From Trichosphaerium sp. ATCC 40318 (taxonomy: Eukaryota > Discosea > Flabellinia > Trichosidae): 64,000 bases of DNA. This document shows positions 47,601-58,200 of this stretch, in pieces. The position numbers were made by a program, and so were the translations under genes. The notes below the pieces were generated by a model, which ran no database searches, had not been told where the DNA came from, and worked only from the letters and a program-made list of their open reading frames with translations. Position 1 is the stretch's first letter. Each line of letters opens with the position of its first letter. The stretch is taken from the NCBI GenBank assembly GCA_038496445.1, contig JALMLS010000612.1:372001-436000 (forward strand), given 5' to 3'.

Positions 47601-48247
47601 CATTGTCGACGAGCTTGGTAGAAGCACCTCAAATAGAGATGCAGGTTAGTACTAACATTTTAACTATGGAACTTCATCCATGCTCGTTGTTCAACGATTG
47701 GCTTTTAAGTTAAGCTGGTTTTTTTAGTACCCCTTTGTTTTAGTATATCAGAGTATCTACTCTCAATCAAAGCGTTCACTTTCTTTGCAACACATTATGT
47801 TGATATAGGGGAGAAGTTATCAAAGCTATACTCTAATGCTAAATGTCATCACCTTGTTGTACGAATGGAGTAAACGGTGGGTTTGTTTTCATTATTCAGT
47901 TAGGTCCAAAAAGTAGGCCAAAAAATGAAGTTTTCATATCAGTTAGATGATGGAGCTACTAAAGAAACCAGCTATGGTATTGATATGGCATGTTACTCTG
48001 GATTGCCAACGGTATGGTTTGTAGAACTTATTTGAAACTTATTCTTGTTTTTTTATTGCAGAGCCTTGTTGAAGATGCTAGGAGTATTAGATCTAAGATT
48101 CTAGAGCTTGATTCTAACATAGATGAATCAGATTCTCTTCGAGCACATTATATGCTTGCAGAGAGGTTATTAATGTTAAAAAATTCTACACTGAGTGAAG
48201 AAGGGCTTCGTGCCTACTTAATTGATTTGAAACAAAAATTTGCCTAA
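44621..48247 (+). CDS. MSH4: MutS homologue 4, meiotic recombination
   Basis: MSH4 forms a heterodimer with MSH5 that stabilises crossover intermediates in meiosis. It starts MNSTPRFNVSRLS with a disordered N terminus. The conserved MSH4 region follows: MAICENRSREA, VGIASMNLKSPVLHMSQFCD, ILIPNTAL, VARKYFSETKG. The ATPase ends it: Walker A FHIITGPNMSGKSTYLTQ, VGTSDSIENNTSSFMQELKE, Walker B SLIIVDELGRSTSNRDA, then THYVD-type residues. There is no mismatch-binding FxE domain at the N terminus, as for MSH4. More than twenty exons with short introns. The stop lies about 120 bp before the end of the SPRY duplication, tail to tail. Confidence 0.88.
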
Positions 48248-48363
48248 ATAAAAAATAAACTGAACGTCGTCAAGAGCTTGAGAAAGCACAAATCTTCATT
48301 AAAGATTATAGTCATCATTTTTCTATGTTTGAACAGAAATAACAAAGGTAAACGAGTATTAAA

Positions 48364-50027
48364 AGTTGAGTTGTTTTATTGACGTGAGTAATTCTTAGTT
48401 GTAGTTACTTGTTGTCGCTGCTCAATAACATCTAGCACTTGGGCCTGCAGAGCCAGTATCCACTTTTCTGATTCCGGCTGTAGTCCCAGCATCCAGTCTG
48501 TTGATTGACCTTTCGGACCAACAAAGTTCAGGTATAATCTCAACGACATCATATTGAGCGTAGATGCTGACAGCGAAACGGAATCTATCTCCTTCAATTT
48601 TGTGAGTTGGGAAATCAACACCATTCACATAGAATGTCACTTCTTTCTTATCCACATCTAATCTGATACCGACATAACTACCTGAAGCAAACGTAGATAA
48701 GACACGGTTTTCTAAAAACTTGAAACACGTTTTGATGAACAAAAAACAACAAAAGTACCTGTGATTACAGCTCTTCTTGTGGTTCTATCATAAGTCTTTT
48801 CATAGTAAATAGAACAATCAGAAATGTTCATGTGGGCTCCACCAACATTGCTTGGTGGTAGGCCAGGAAGAATGGTAAGATCTACAGTCTCATCGTCAGG
48901 CATGACACCAAAGTAAATGTTGCTTGTTCTGTGTGTCAATCTATCAATGAATTTATGAGTAACAGGCGGGTACTATTCTTGTGAATATTGTAGAACGCAC
49001 TTGAATTCAGCATGGTGAATGCCTGAATCGTAAGAATCCAAGAGCAAGCATGTTGCGTTTTTAGTTGCAGTAAAATGATTCAATGCAGTGTCATTATTGA
49101 ACGTGAGCAAGCTTGGTTCTTTCTTCAATGGATCGAATCTGAATGGACCATCATAGCCATTCAAGTTTTGTTGTTTCAAAGCAAGCATCAATCCTGTCAC
49201 CTACACACCGACAAATAAGTAAATGTGACCACAAGAAAAAAGAGTATTAGTAGCGTACAGTTGCTTTTATGCTCTGTAAATCTGCTCCTGCTGTTTGAGC
49301 TCGTCTCTTCAATGGGAAGTCTATGTTTCTAACCATGCCATAGTTATCGACTTCAGTAAGAATGAGATCCAAGATCTTTCCTTTTGGTGGCATTGTAGAA
49401 AGCGTGCAGCCGTATTCCTTTTGAAAAGTGAATAAAAAATAAACATAGAAGCTATTTTGGATACGCACCCCATTTACGCCAAAACCAAAGGCAGTAATCA
49501 AATGACCTGCTGTTTGAAAACGACCTTCGGTGGTTGCTTTGATTTGAGCAGTATTGAGCTCCAAGTTGTGTTGATCGAACAGACCTGCTCCGTTGATGAT
49601 AAGGCTATCACCAGTGCTTGTAATGGTAAAGTCTATCTTATCCAAGTTGAACTGAATCTGAGAAGTAGGAGTCGAACCGACTGTGATTGATACTGTTGGA
49701 TCTGGTGGTGATGACATGTTGTTACTGATGTTGATTGTTTGTTATGATATGGTATGTGGTAAGTCAGGTTCTGTTAAGCGTTCTCACTATAAAATGCTAC
49801 AAAAAAAATACAAATTGGCTATCGAGGTAGTTGTCTTCATTCTGCACGTGATATGAGATAGTTTTTGGTTCAAAAAGGGGTGAACAACTAAAAATACGCT
49901 AGTGGCGTATAACAACTCAGAAATATCCGCATAGCTACAGTGGGAGTACTATAGATTGTTTTGGTATGTTGCGTCATCCCAGAATTTAAAGTGCACATAA
50001 AACGTACGTGGTTGATTGTGACAGGTA
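48364..50027 (-). repeat. Inverted duplication, right arm (SPRY gene with flanks)
   Basis: Reverse complement partner of 32721-34366. Differences are small: the right arm has an extra CGTC near 48382, more than ten scattered base changes, and the 11 nt missing in the left arm. Boundaries are drawn where identity stops. Confidence 0.85.
48422..49717 (-). CDS. SPRY-domain protein, copy 2
   Basis: Full frame: MSSPPDPTVSITVGSTPTSQ, LDKIDFTITSTGDSLIINGA, then five exons to a SPRY-type sandwich: IYFGVMPDDETVDLTILPGL, GGAHMNISDCSIYYEKTYDR, VGIRLDVDKKEVTFYVNGVD and FRFAVSIYAQYDVVEIIPEL. It ends near 48422. SPRY domains bind peptide ligands in many signalling and immune proteins; here no RING or other domain is attached. 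Introns sit at the same places as in copy 1. It is the intact copy of the pair. Confidence 0.6.
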
Positions 50028-50696
50028 GGATGACTTATGTATAAAACACCTCTATTCAGCGGAAACGATGTGTTTTTGGGTTAGAACATTTTGTGTTCTT
50101 TTTGAAAAAGGACGCGATGGATTTGTGACAGGTAATGCTAAAAACTAAAATAAACACTGTTGGTAGGCATCTTGAAGAATAAGCATACAGTACGCATAAA
50201 AGGTTATATAAACCACTGCTGATTATTTGACAGGTACAACGAATACACTATCTGAGTAGAAACAGGCTCTTACCACTTGGTAGAATGGTTTTAACAACGT
50301 TTGCTTATTGTTACGAGAACGAGTCTGGGTAAAATGGATCTCTGCACGCTATCTTAATCTGTGTACACTAATTTCTGTTTAAAAACCTATCACTTTCTTC
50401 GCTAGCATTTCACGTTTAGTACAATGTTCTCACTGCTCCAAATGCTTCCTGCCTACATTTAACTCTCACCAAACTGCAGTGATATTGGTACAGCTCTGTG
50501 TATATTTTTCTGGATGATATTTACGTAGACCGAGATGAGAGAGCAAGCACACTTACAAATCAACAAGGTTTTGTAACAAAAAAAATCACGTGACTGGGAT
50601 TGTCAAGGCGTTTTTTCGAACCAAAAAATTTTTGTGGTGAACAAAAGCATACTTTTGTTACAACAACTCTTTTTATTTTTTATTAGTAGTATTTTG
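50028..50696. other. Intergenic, nothing recognised
   Basis: AT-rich spacer between the duplication boundary and the ornithine decarboxylase stop, with a CACGTG at 50588. No gene recognised. Confidence 0.45.
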
Positions 50697-53298
50697 TTAA
50701 ACAGTAGCCTCTAGTTTTGTTTTTTGCAATTTGGTAGAAGAAGATCTTATTACATATTTCGGTTTCTTTCTTTTACGACGTTCTGCAGACTTTTTCTTTG
50801 CTATTGCAGCCTCATGTGCCTTATTCTTCTTACGCCTTGCTTTAGCACTAGGATGCTCTCTCTTTTCTCTACTGAGATATACAACTTGCGCACGTTCGAA
50901 TCCGTTAAACTCAGAAGCAGCACATCTTGAGTCTATTGTTGTGTCAAAAAGTCAGCGAAAACGAAGAAAATAGATGCGAATTAAAATCACGTACAGGCAC
51001 CCATGTTAGGAAAACATAATCTTTCACCTGGTTCCAATAGTGGGAACGTTATATCTTCTAAGATTTTATCTATAGAATCACATGTTGGTCCGTAAAATGT
51101 GCTTCTAAAGTATCGCATGTCTATTTTTTTTTTTTATGTTGTCAGTACTGATGGTATATGGTTGAAGGATTGTGTGTAGTGCTATACCTGTTGGTTGATG
51201 TAAAAGGTGTGGTTTAGGCGTCTTGTCATCGAATATGATGTTATTAAAACATCCGTAAAGACCTTCGTTTAGATAATAAATCATTTTATGCTCTCCACTA
51301 GCAAGTGTCTCCTAAAATCGTTTTTAAGTACAAAGATACAAAAAAGTCTAATAAAACATCACATTCTCCTTTTTTCGAAAACGAAAAGAAAATTAATCCA
51401 GTCCAGTTAATGAGACCATAGAACAGCTCAATAGCATGCAAGAGGCAAAATAGAAAAAAAACAACACGATTAAAAATGCGTACTTCTCGTTTACCGATAA
51501 CTGTTGTAATGACTGAAGCACAAGAACTAACCATATATCTTCCTGGCTCTGCTATAACGCGCACTTTAGAGTACGCCTTTGGGAATACTTGAGGGATAAT
51601 CTTATTCAATCCTACAGCGATCTAATAACATACAGGTTAGATTAACACATGATAGTTTGGTTGTATCGTGCCTCTGGTAGAGTTGTTGCTTCGCCTTCCC
51701 AGTTACCTGGGAAACCTCCACCAATATCTAATAAAGTAAATTCCTCAAATCCGTACTTCTACAAGAGAACAAACGTTAAATGTCACCAAGATACGCATAA
51801 AAAAAAATTGCTTACCTCTGCCATGTCGAAGACTTTTCTGACTTCTTGCAAAGCTATAGTGAACGCTTTTGGGTCTGTCACTTTACTACCAACATGGAAG
51901 GATACTCCAATAACATTTAGGTTGAGTGAAAAAGCATACTCGAGAAGTTCTGGGACATCTATTTAAAACGTAATGTTAGATTAAACAGTCCGTTAGAATA
52001 AATCTTCGTACGTTTAAAGCGAACTCCAAATTTATTGGATAGAGGATGCAAAGAGTATGAGTTATCTACAGCTAAGCGCAATAATAGTTTTGCTTCAGGA
52101 TGAATGGCTTGGATCTTCTCTAACTCGTACTTCGAGTCAAATACCATCATGTCAACGCCAAGCTCTAAATAAGCAAAAAAAAGTTAATACAGAGAAACGA
52201 ATGTGTGATAGATTCGTCACAACCACTAACGAATGATGGCGTATGAGTTAAATATCTCAAAAAAAAGTTTTTGTTCAGAGCAAGAAGAATGAACGCAATC
52301 TATTGCACTCAGTTACGGGCATGAACAAACATATTTCTGTTCAAACAAACGTCATGACGCGATAGTTTACAATTTAATTAAAATTGTCACGTTTGATCAC
52401 GTGTCCGTCGCTTTGAAAAGCTTGAAAAAACGTGCATTTGTGTACAGCAAAAAGAAAATTCTTTGTAAATAAAACGTTTGCAAGCACAATTATGATGTCA
52501 TCAAATGCCCATGTTTAATTATTGAATTAAAACCAAAGCGCGGTTTGAATACTAGACAACAAACAGGCTTTTTTTTTGAAAGATTGTAATGGGAACGGTG
52601 TAAAAATAATTACCTTGTGCTCTTTTCAAGTGAGAGTATGGCTTGCACGGATGTGCATATATTATTCTGCCTGGATCAACACCGAGAGATATAATCTATG
52701 GATCATAAACGTCAAAATGATCGAATTTTCGTGGTTTTTTCACAATTAAAAATACACGTACCAGCTCCATTTCGGCCTGACTTGCGCAATCAAATCCACA
52801 ACCAAGTTTTGCTAATTCTTCACAAATGTGAGGGTCTGGGTTACATTTTACAGCTTCAAAACTATTAGTATAACCACCACTACAATTTTTGTACTAACCG
52901 TAATGTGCCGTTATCTTTGGAAGGTGTTCTAGGCATTTCGTTAAATTTGGTACAGTTTTTGTTCGCTTTTTAACCAAAAAGAGGGAAAGCGCTTGTTGTA
53001 GTATTATTTTAATAGTTGACGCGTACCAGCCCATTGGTATTGTTTTTGCTTAACATCCTCCAAGTTAACAACGTAGAGAGGAAGGTCGTCTTTGTACAAA
53101 TGTTCTTTTATCATTGCTTGGTTTAAAAGGGTGAATTTGAAGCGTGTTTATGGTTTTTCTGTCCTTACCTTCTCCAAGGCTATCTTTGGTATGCGTCAAT
53201 GCATACCTTGCATAATTGACGTATTGTTGTACGTGGGATATGTTTCCGCTGTGTTGCAGATCCTCCACTTTATGGAACTTTGATCGTAAAGTTGCCAT
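50697..53298 (-). CDS. ODC1: Ornithine decarboxylase
   Basis: A PLP enzyme and the first step of polyamine synthesis (ornithine to putrescine). It starts MATLRSKFHKVEDLQHSG, then LYVVNLEDV, and after splicing ITAHYAVKCNPDPHI, with the PLP lysine in AVKCN. Then GCGFDCASQAEMEL, GRIIYAHPCKPYSHLKRAQ, MMVFDSKYELEKI, RLAVDNS, VIGVSFHVGSKVTD, LLDIGGGFPGNWEG, VIAEPGRYMVSSC, and the substrate cysteine in TFYGPTCDSIDKI. The C terminus is a long Lys/Arg-rich tail (ERRKRKKPKYVIRSSSTK), unlike animal ODC degradation tails. About twelve exons. The Tyr of YAVKCN is only read correctly with a 3' splice site at GAAG (about 52860). Confidence 0.9.
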
Positions 53299-53525
53299 AT
53301 GTTATTTGGTGTTTACTGATGCTACTATATGCTATTACGCTTATCAGTACACCTCGGAGTTGTTTAGTGGAGAAATCATTGAAAGTAATCCTCCAAACGC
53401 TCCAAAAAATAGTTTGAGAGATAGATTACGCACTGGTTGTTGTATTTAAATGTCTTGCAAAGCCCGTGGGACGATGGAGACAAAGAAAAACTTAACACAA
53501 CCAATTCAATAAGTCGCAGCGAAAG

Positions 53526-53915
53526 ATGGCATCGAGCAAGAAGTCCCCTAGTGATTTCCTTAAAAACGTTATTGGCAGACCAGTAATTGTTAAACTAAAC
53601 TCTGGAGTCACCTACAGAGGTATTTTCGCTCGTTTAATTCAATTTTTGCTTAAAAGTACTACTCTAAGGTATTTTGGCGTGTTTGGATGGCTACATGAAT
53701 ATTGCAATGGAACAAACGCAAGAATACGTTAATGGTCAATTAAAGAATACTTACGCTGATACATTCGTGCGAGGCAATAATGGTACGTACTTTTTCCATT
53801 ACCAAAACCGCTTAGCTTCTAAAAACGATTGATATATCGTTTAATGGCGTTTTATACGAACATCTTCATATCTCATACCTTTGTAGTACTATACATACGC
53901 GCCCAAGCAAATTAA
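53526..53915 (+). CDS. LSM6: U6 snRNA-associated Sm-like protein LSm6
   Basis: Complete three-exon gene. MASSKKSPSDFLKNVIGRPV carries the Sm1 motif (VKLNSGVTYRG). Exon 2 gives ILACLDGYMNIAMEQTQEYV and NGQLKNTYADTFVRGNN (Sm2). A 3' exon adds VLYIRAQAN and the stop. Sequence and length match LSm6 closely. It joins the LSm1-7 (mRNA decay) and LSm2-8 (U6 snRNP) rings. It is divergent from ODC with about 230 bp between starts. Confidence 0.93.
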
Positions 53916-54487
53916 GCCGAATAAAACAAATTTTTGACTTTTACAAACCGAAGAAACCTACATGGTGATTTGTCCACCAAGTTCGAGACACGAATACAAA
54001 TAATAATAACATGTTATCATGGTAGTCTTTTTTTCATTAGACAGTCAACAAGAAAGGAGCTACACGTGTCGAATAATAAACAAATAAAAAAGCTTAAAAT
54101 ATCTCAACTACCTTTTGCTACACTTTTTGATTAGTATCTTTTACGCGTGCATTTACTATTCCCGTTACTGCAGCTGATAAGAATAGCGAAAAAAGTGAAC
54201 CATTTGACGTCACCGAATTTCTGATTTCCTGCTAAACTACTATATACGTTATTTAAAGTCGTTTAAGAGCGATTCACAATCAGAAGGTTAGTTTCGTCAC
54301 GTTTCATCGCGATACATAACGATATGCGTTCTAAATTGCCTATTGTGGTCTCATCAACGTATACACCTGTTATTTGCGTTTTTACTGTCGGGTAAAAATA
54401 ATTCAGAAGAATTGTAAAATGCGAATTACATTTGCTTACTAATTTTCTCACAACAAGCACCTTCTCCTCAATAACAAAGGATCCCAA
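53916..54487. other. Spacer with a possible minus-strand exon
   Basis: A minus-strand exon-like frame (about 54263-54400) reads KTQITGVYVDETTIGNLERI and ends at a stop, preceded by a plausible intron. No ATG start can be found in frame, so I do not call it. Otherwise AT-rich. Confidence 0.3.
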
Positions 54488-54949
54488 ATGACTGCAGCGC
54501 ACTCAAGCCGGGAGCTAGTGCTTTCAGAGGATCAAATGCTGGACGCAATGATAGAGGCATTACAAACACGCCTTAAATTATTAGAAGCACATAATACGCG
54601 TTTAAAACAACAGAACCGTGCTGCGGGGCTATGTATTCACAAACTCCATTCTGAAACACAACGTCAACGAGCGACACTGAAAAGAGTTGGTTGGCTACCT
54701 AATAACACTGTACATACAATAACAACAAAGAAAAGACCACTACTTCACCTACCAAAGCGCAAACCAAGCAACAAACCAAACTTAAAGAAACAACTTTCAA
54801 TTCCACTTAAACAAACAAACAATACATCAAAGCCTTTGTATTCACCGTTGTGTAAACGGAGGGCAATGATGAAGGGACTAATTTGCCAAAGTGTAAAATT
54901 GGCTCTTAATACTGATGCAAACAAAAGCACATGTACATATAAATTATAG
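54488..54949 (+). CDS. Coiled-coil protein with basic tail, unknown
   Basis: A single 153-codon exon. It starts MTAAHSSRELVLSEDQMLDA. Residues 20-62 form a heptad-like helix (ALQTRLKLLEAHNTRLKQQN, KLHSETQRQRATLKR), followed by a Lys/Pro/Asn-rich tail. Intronless, unlike most neighbours. No known family, though the helix plus basic tail is common in centrosomal or DNA-binding accessory proteins. Function not assigned. Confidence 0.4.
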   Translation: MTAAHSSRELVLSEDQMLDAMIEALQTRLKLLEAHNTRLKQQNRAAGLCIHKLHSETQRQRATLKRVGWLPNNTVHTITTKKRPLLHLPKRKPSNKPNLKKQLSIPLKQTNNTSKPLYSPLCKRRAMMKGLICQSVKLALNTDANKSTCTYKL

Positions 54950-55215
54950 CTTACGCGTTTGCTTCAAAACAAAAAACTAGTTGCAAGTTGCACTTTGTGT
55001 TTACAGAATATCGTCTAAAAAGCTACCGTAAACGGTAAAAACGGTTGTACCCAGTTAAAAAAATACACTACGCTTTGTGGTGATTGTGCGAAACGTTTCG
55101 TAATACTGAAGGCTTAAGCCTATGTTTAAGGCATTCGGAAAAATACTGTTCATTTTATTTTTGTAGCTAGTGACACGTGAAGTAAACCACCTCTCGTAAA
55201 CCAGACTGCGTTACA

Positions 55216-58200
55216 ATGAGCAATAGGCGATCTAACCTGTACCCATCTTTGGACGCCAGTGAGGTATGGAAACAACGGGTTATAGCGTTACCTGACTGTT
55301 ATGTAGCAAAACGCCGCTTCATTACCAAAGTACAAGGTAATAAATAGGTATTCGATGTTATTTAGCGCCTGACACGTTTCAGGGATGTTCTCTAGAAGCT
55401 CTAGCGCGTAGAGAGCGTAAGGAAAACGCAATCAAAGCCAAAAGGTCCCAACGCGCTAGAAAAGCACTTGAGGAGCCTCTACAGCCTCAAGTAGTGCCTC
55501 TAGCACGAAAAACTAGGTACACATTTATGAATTCGTTGTGCTAATTCTTATACCTTTTTTAGTGCGAAGAAACCTTCTAAAATAAGGGAGCAACCAGAAG
55601 TAGTTTTACACTCACGTGATTCACCTGAAAAACGACCTCAAGTCATCGTACATGGCCGCAAGAAGGCGCCATTGACTGTAGCACCTTTTCAGATGACTAT
55701 TAACGGTACACAACATGCATTGCAGTCCGTAGATCCAACGATGACACTAAACACGTATATTCGTTCACAACGTATCCTTTGGATTGATTTTGTTTTCTTC
55801 GTGAACCCAATATTTTTAGTTTGTCACGTGACAAATTACCCCGAATATCTTTTTCTTAACTTTACCAGCTGGGCTCTCAGGTACAAAGAAGATGTGTGGT
55901 GAAGGAGGCTGTGGAGCGTGCACAGTTGTGATTTCAAGGACTGACCCAAACAGCAACGAATTCGTGTATCCCTTTTCATCTATTTTTTTTTTCTGGTTGG
56001 CAGTTTATGTTTCTTTGACTTTGCAGCTCTCTCTCCGTCAATTCGTGCCTTAGACCTTTGGCTTCTTGCAACGGATGGGATGTTGTAACTATTGAAGGTA
56101 TTGGTTCTTCTAAAACTCAGTACCATCCTATTCAGGAGCGTATGGCTGCCATGAATGCTACGCAATGCGGTTTTTGTACGTGACATCTTACGGAAAAGAA
56201 CTAACTGTTTTTTCTCTAGGTTCTCCTGGATTTGCTATGAATATGTACAATTTACTTGGGGAGACGAAACCAACAGTTAAAGATATTGAAGATTACTTTG
56301 ATGGTAATCTATGTCGTTGTACTGGTTACCGAAGGTATAGTGCCCCACTATGGGCTTTTATTTAGCAGAAGTCTTTCAATACTTAACTGTCTTTAGCATC
56401 CTTGACTCATTTAATACGTTTGCTGATGACAACGATCATAAGGTACTCGTTGAATACATGAGTTAACCGCGTCTACTAATACGTTACAAAGGAGAATAGC
56501 AATGAGTTAAAAGAAACTGTATCAAACCATTACCCAAATGTTGAGAGATTGCCTTGCAAGCAACAAAAATTCGAAAAACACCAGTGTTCAAGGAAGCACA
56601 AGGTACAATCTAGTATTATATCCCTGATATCTAACATTGGATTAACAGTCGCGACCTATGCGTGTTCAAAAGCCTTCATTCTTTGGAGAAAATGGTTTCG
56701 CTTGGCATACAGTTTCTTCTCTTTCTCAGTTGTATAGTATGTTGAGGAGTTTCCCAACAGATCAAGTTCGCCTCGTTGTTGGCAACACATCTGTTGGTAT
56801 ATACAAAAATCCACCTCAACCAAACCTCCTATACATTGCTGACATACCTGAGCTAAATGGCGTGAGCCAAACTAGTGCAGGGTACACGTTTGGTGCGGCA
56901 ACATCAATCCAAGTCCTTCTCAAAACAATGGAAAAGGCAGCTGCCGCTGGCACAGCCAATGTAGCTACTTATCCTTCGTTGCTATATTTACTCAAGCGTA
57001 TTGCAAACACTCAAGTGAGACATGTTGGTTCCATCGCAGGAAACGTACGTTGATGTGTGAACTCACTTCCCAAAAAAACCATTCTTTAACTTTCTTTCGT
57101 AGCTTGTTTTGGCTCATGATAAGGCGTTCCCATCTGATCTATTTACTACCTTAGCTGCGGCTAACGCTCAATTTCTTCTTGGAGATGCTAATACCGGCAC
57201 TACTAATTTAGTAGACTTTGAAACTTTCCTTCAAACGAGCTTGGCAAAGAGAGTCATTATTTCAGTTACTATTCCATTTTCGAAACCAAATCAAGTTGTA
57301 CGTTGCTACAAGGTTGCAAAGAGACATGTCAACTCTCACTCATTCATAAACTGTGGTATATCAATGGAAATTGGTTCGGGTGGTATTATATCTAACCCAG
57401 TTATTACTTACGGTGGTTGGACAACTCACTTATGCCGAATGACAAACGCTGAGAAGTATTTGGTTGGAAAGTCCTTCGATAGTGAAACAGTTCTTCAAAC
57501 TGCTATCCAAATGATTTCAACACAGTATACACCAGGTATACGTTATGACTAACCACATTCTTGTTTCTAATGGCAAATGTTTGTAGATCCTCAGTATGGC
57601 AAAACAGGTTTCCGCCAGTCATTGCTCATGTCAATGTTTTACAAATACGCGTTAACTTGCGCTGGATCTTTACCTCCAAATCTCCGTTCTGCTACAGAGT
57701 ACTATGAGCGTGCTGTGTCCACAGGAAGTGAGACTTATCAAACTGACCCTTCAGGTACCCGACCTTTGAACTTTTTCGTGTTGTGCCTAATATCACGTGT
57801 GTAGAGTACCCATTGTCCGAGTACATTCCTAAAATAACGGGCATAAAGCAGACTTCTGGAGAAGCAGAATATATTGATGATATACCTTCACCTGCTGGTT
57901 GTTTATACGCTCAATACGTTCTTGCTGATACTGCCAATGCTACACTGGCTTCCATAAACGCAACAGAGGCATTAGCCATAGATGGTGTAGTTGACTTTAT
58001 CTCAGCAAACGATGTGCCTGGTTCTAACCTTGGTGCTAAAGGTTCGTCTATTTGTGCCTTTAGTTGGTTTTGTTTTCTCTCTTATAAGTGTACTAGACGT
58101 ACCATTATTCGCAAGTGGCCATGTAATGTACGCTGGACAACCACTTGGTCTCATTTTAGCAAAAACACAAGAGATTGCAGATGAAGCAGCAGAGTTGGTT

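Noticed and set aside
53216-53449. 77-codon plus-strand frame between ODC and LSm6
   Set aside because: It overlaps the ODC first exon in antisense and shows no family.
54263-54502. Minus-strand frame with KTQITGVYVDETTIGN
   Set aside because: No ATG in frame (the frame starts at GTG) and the upstream exon is missing.
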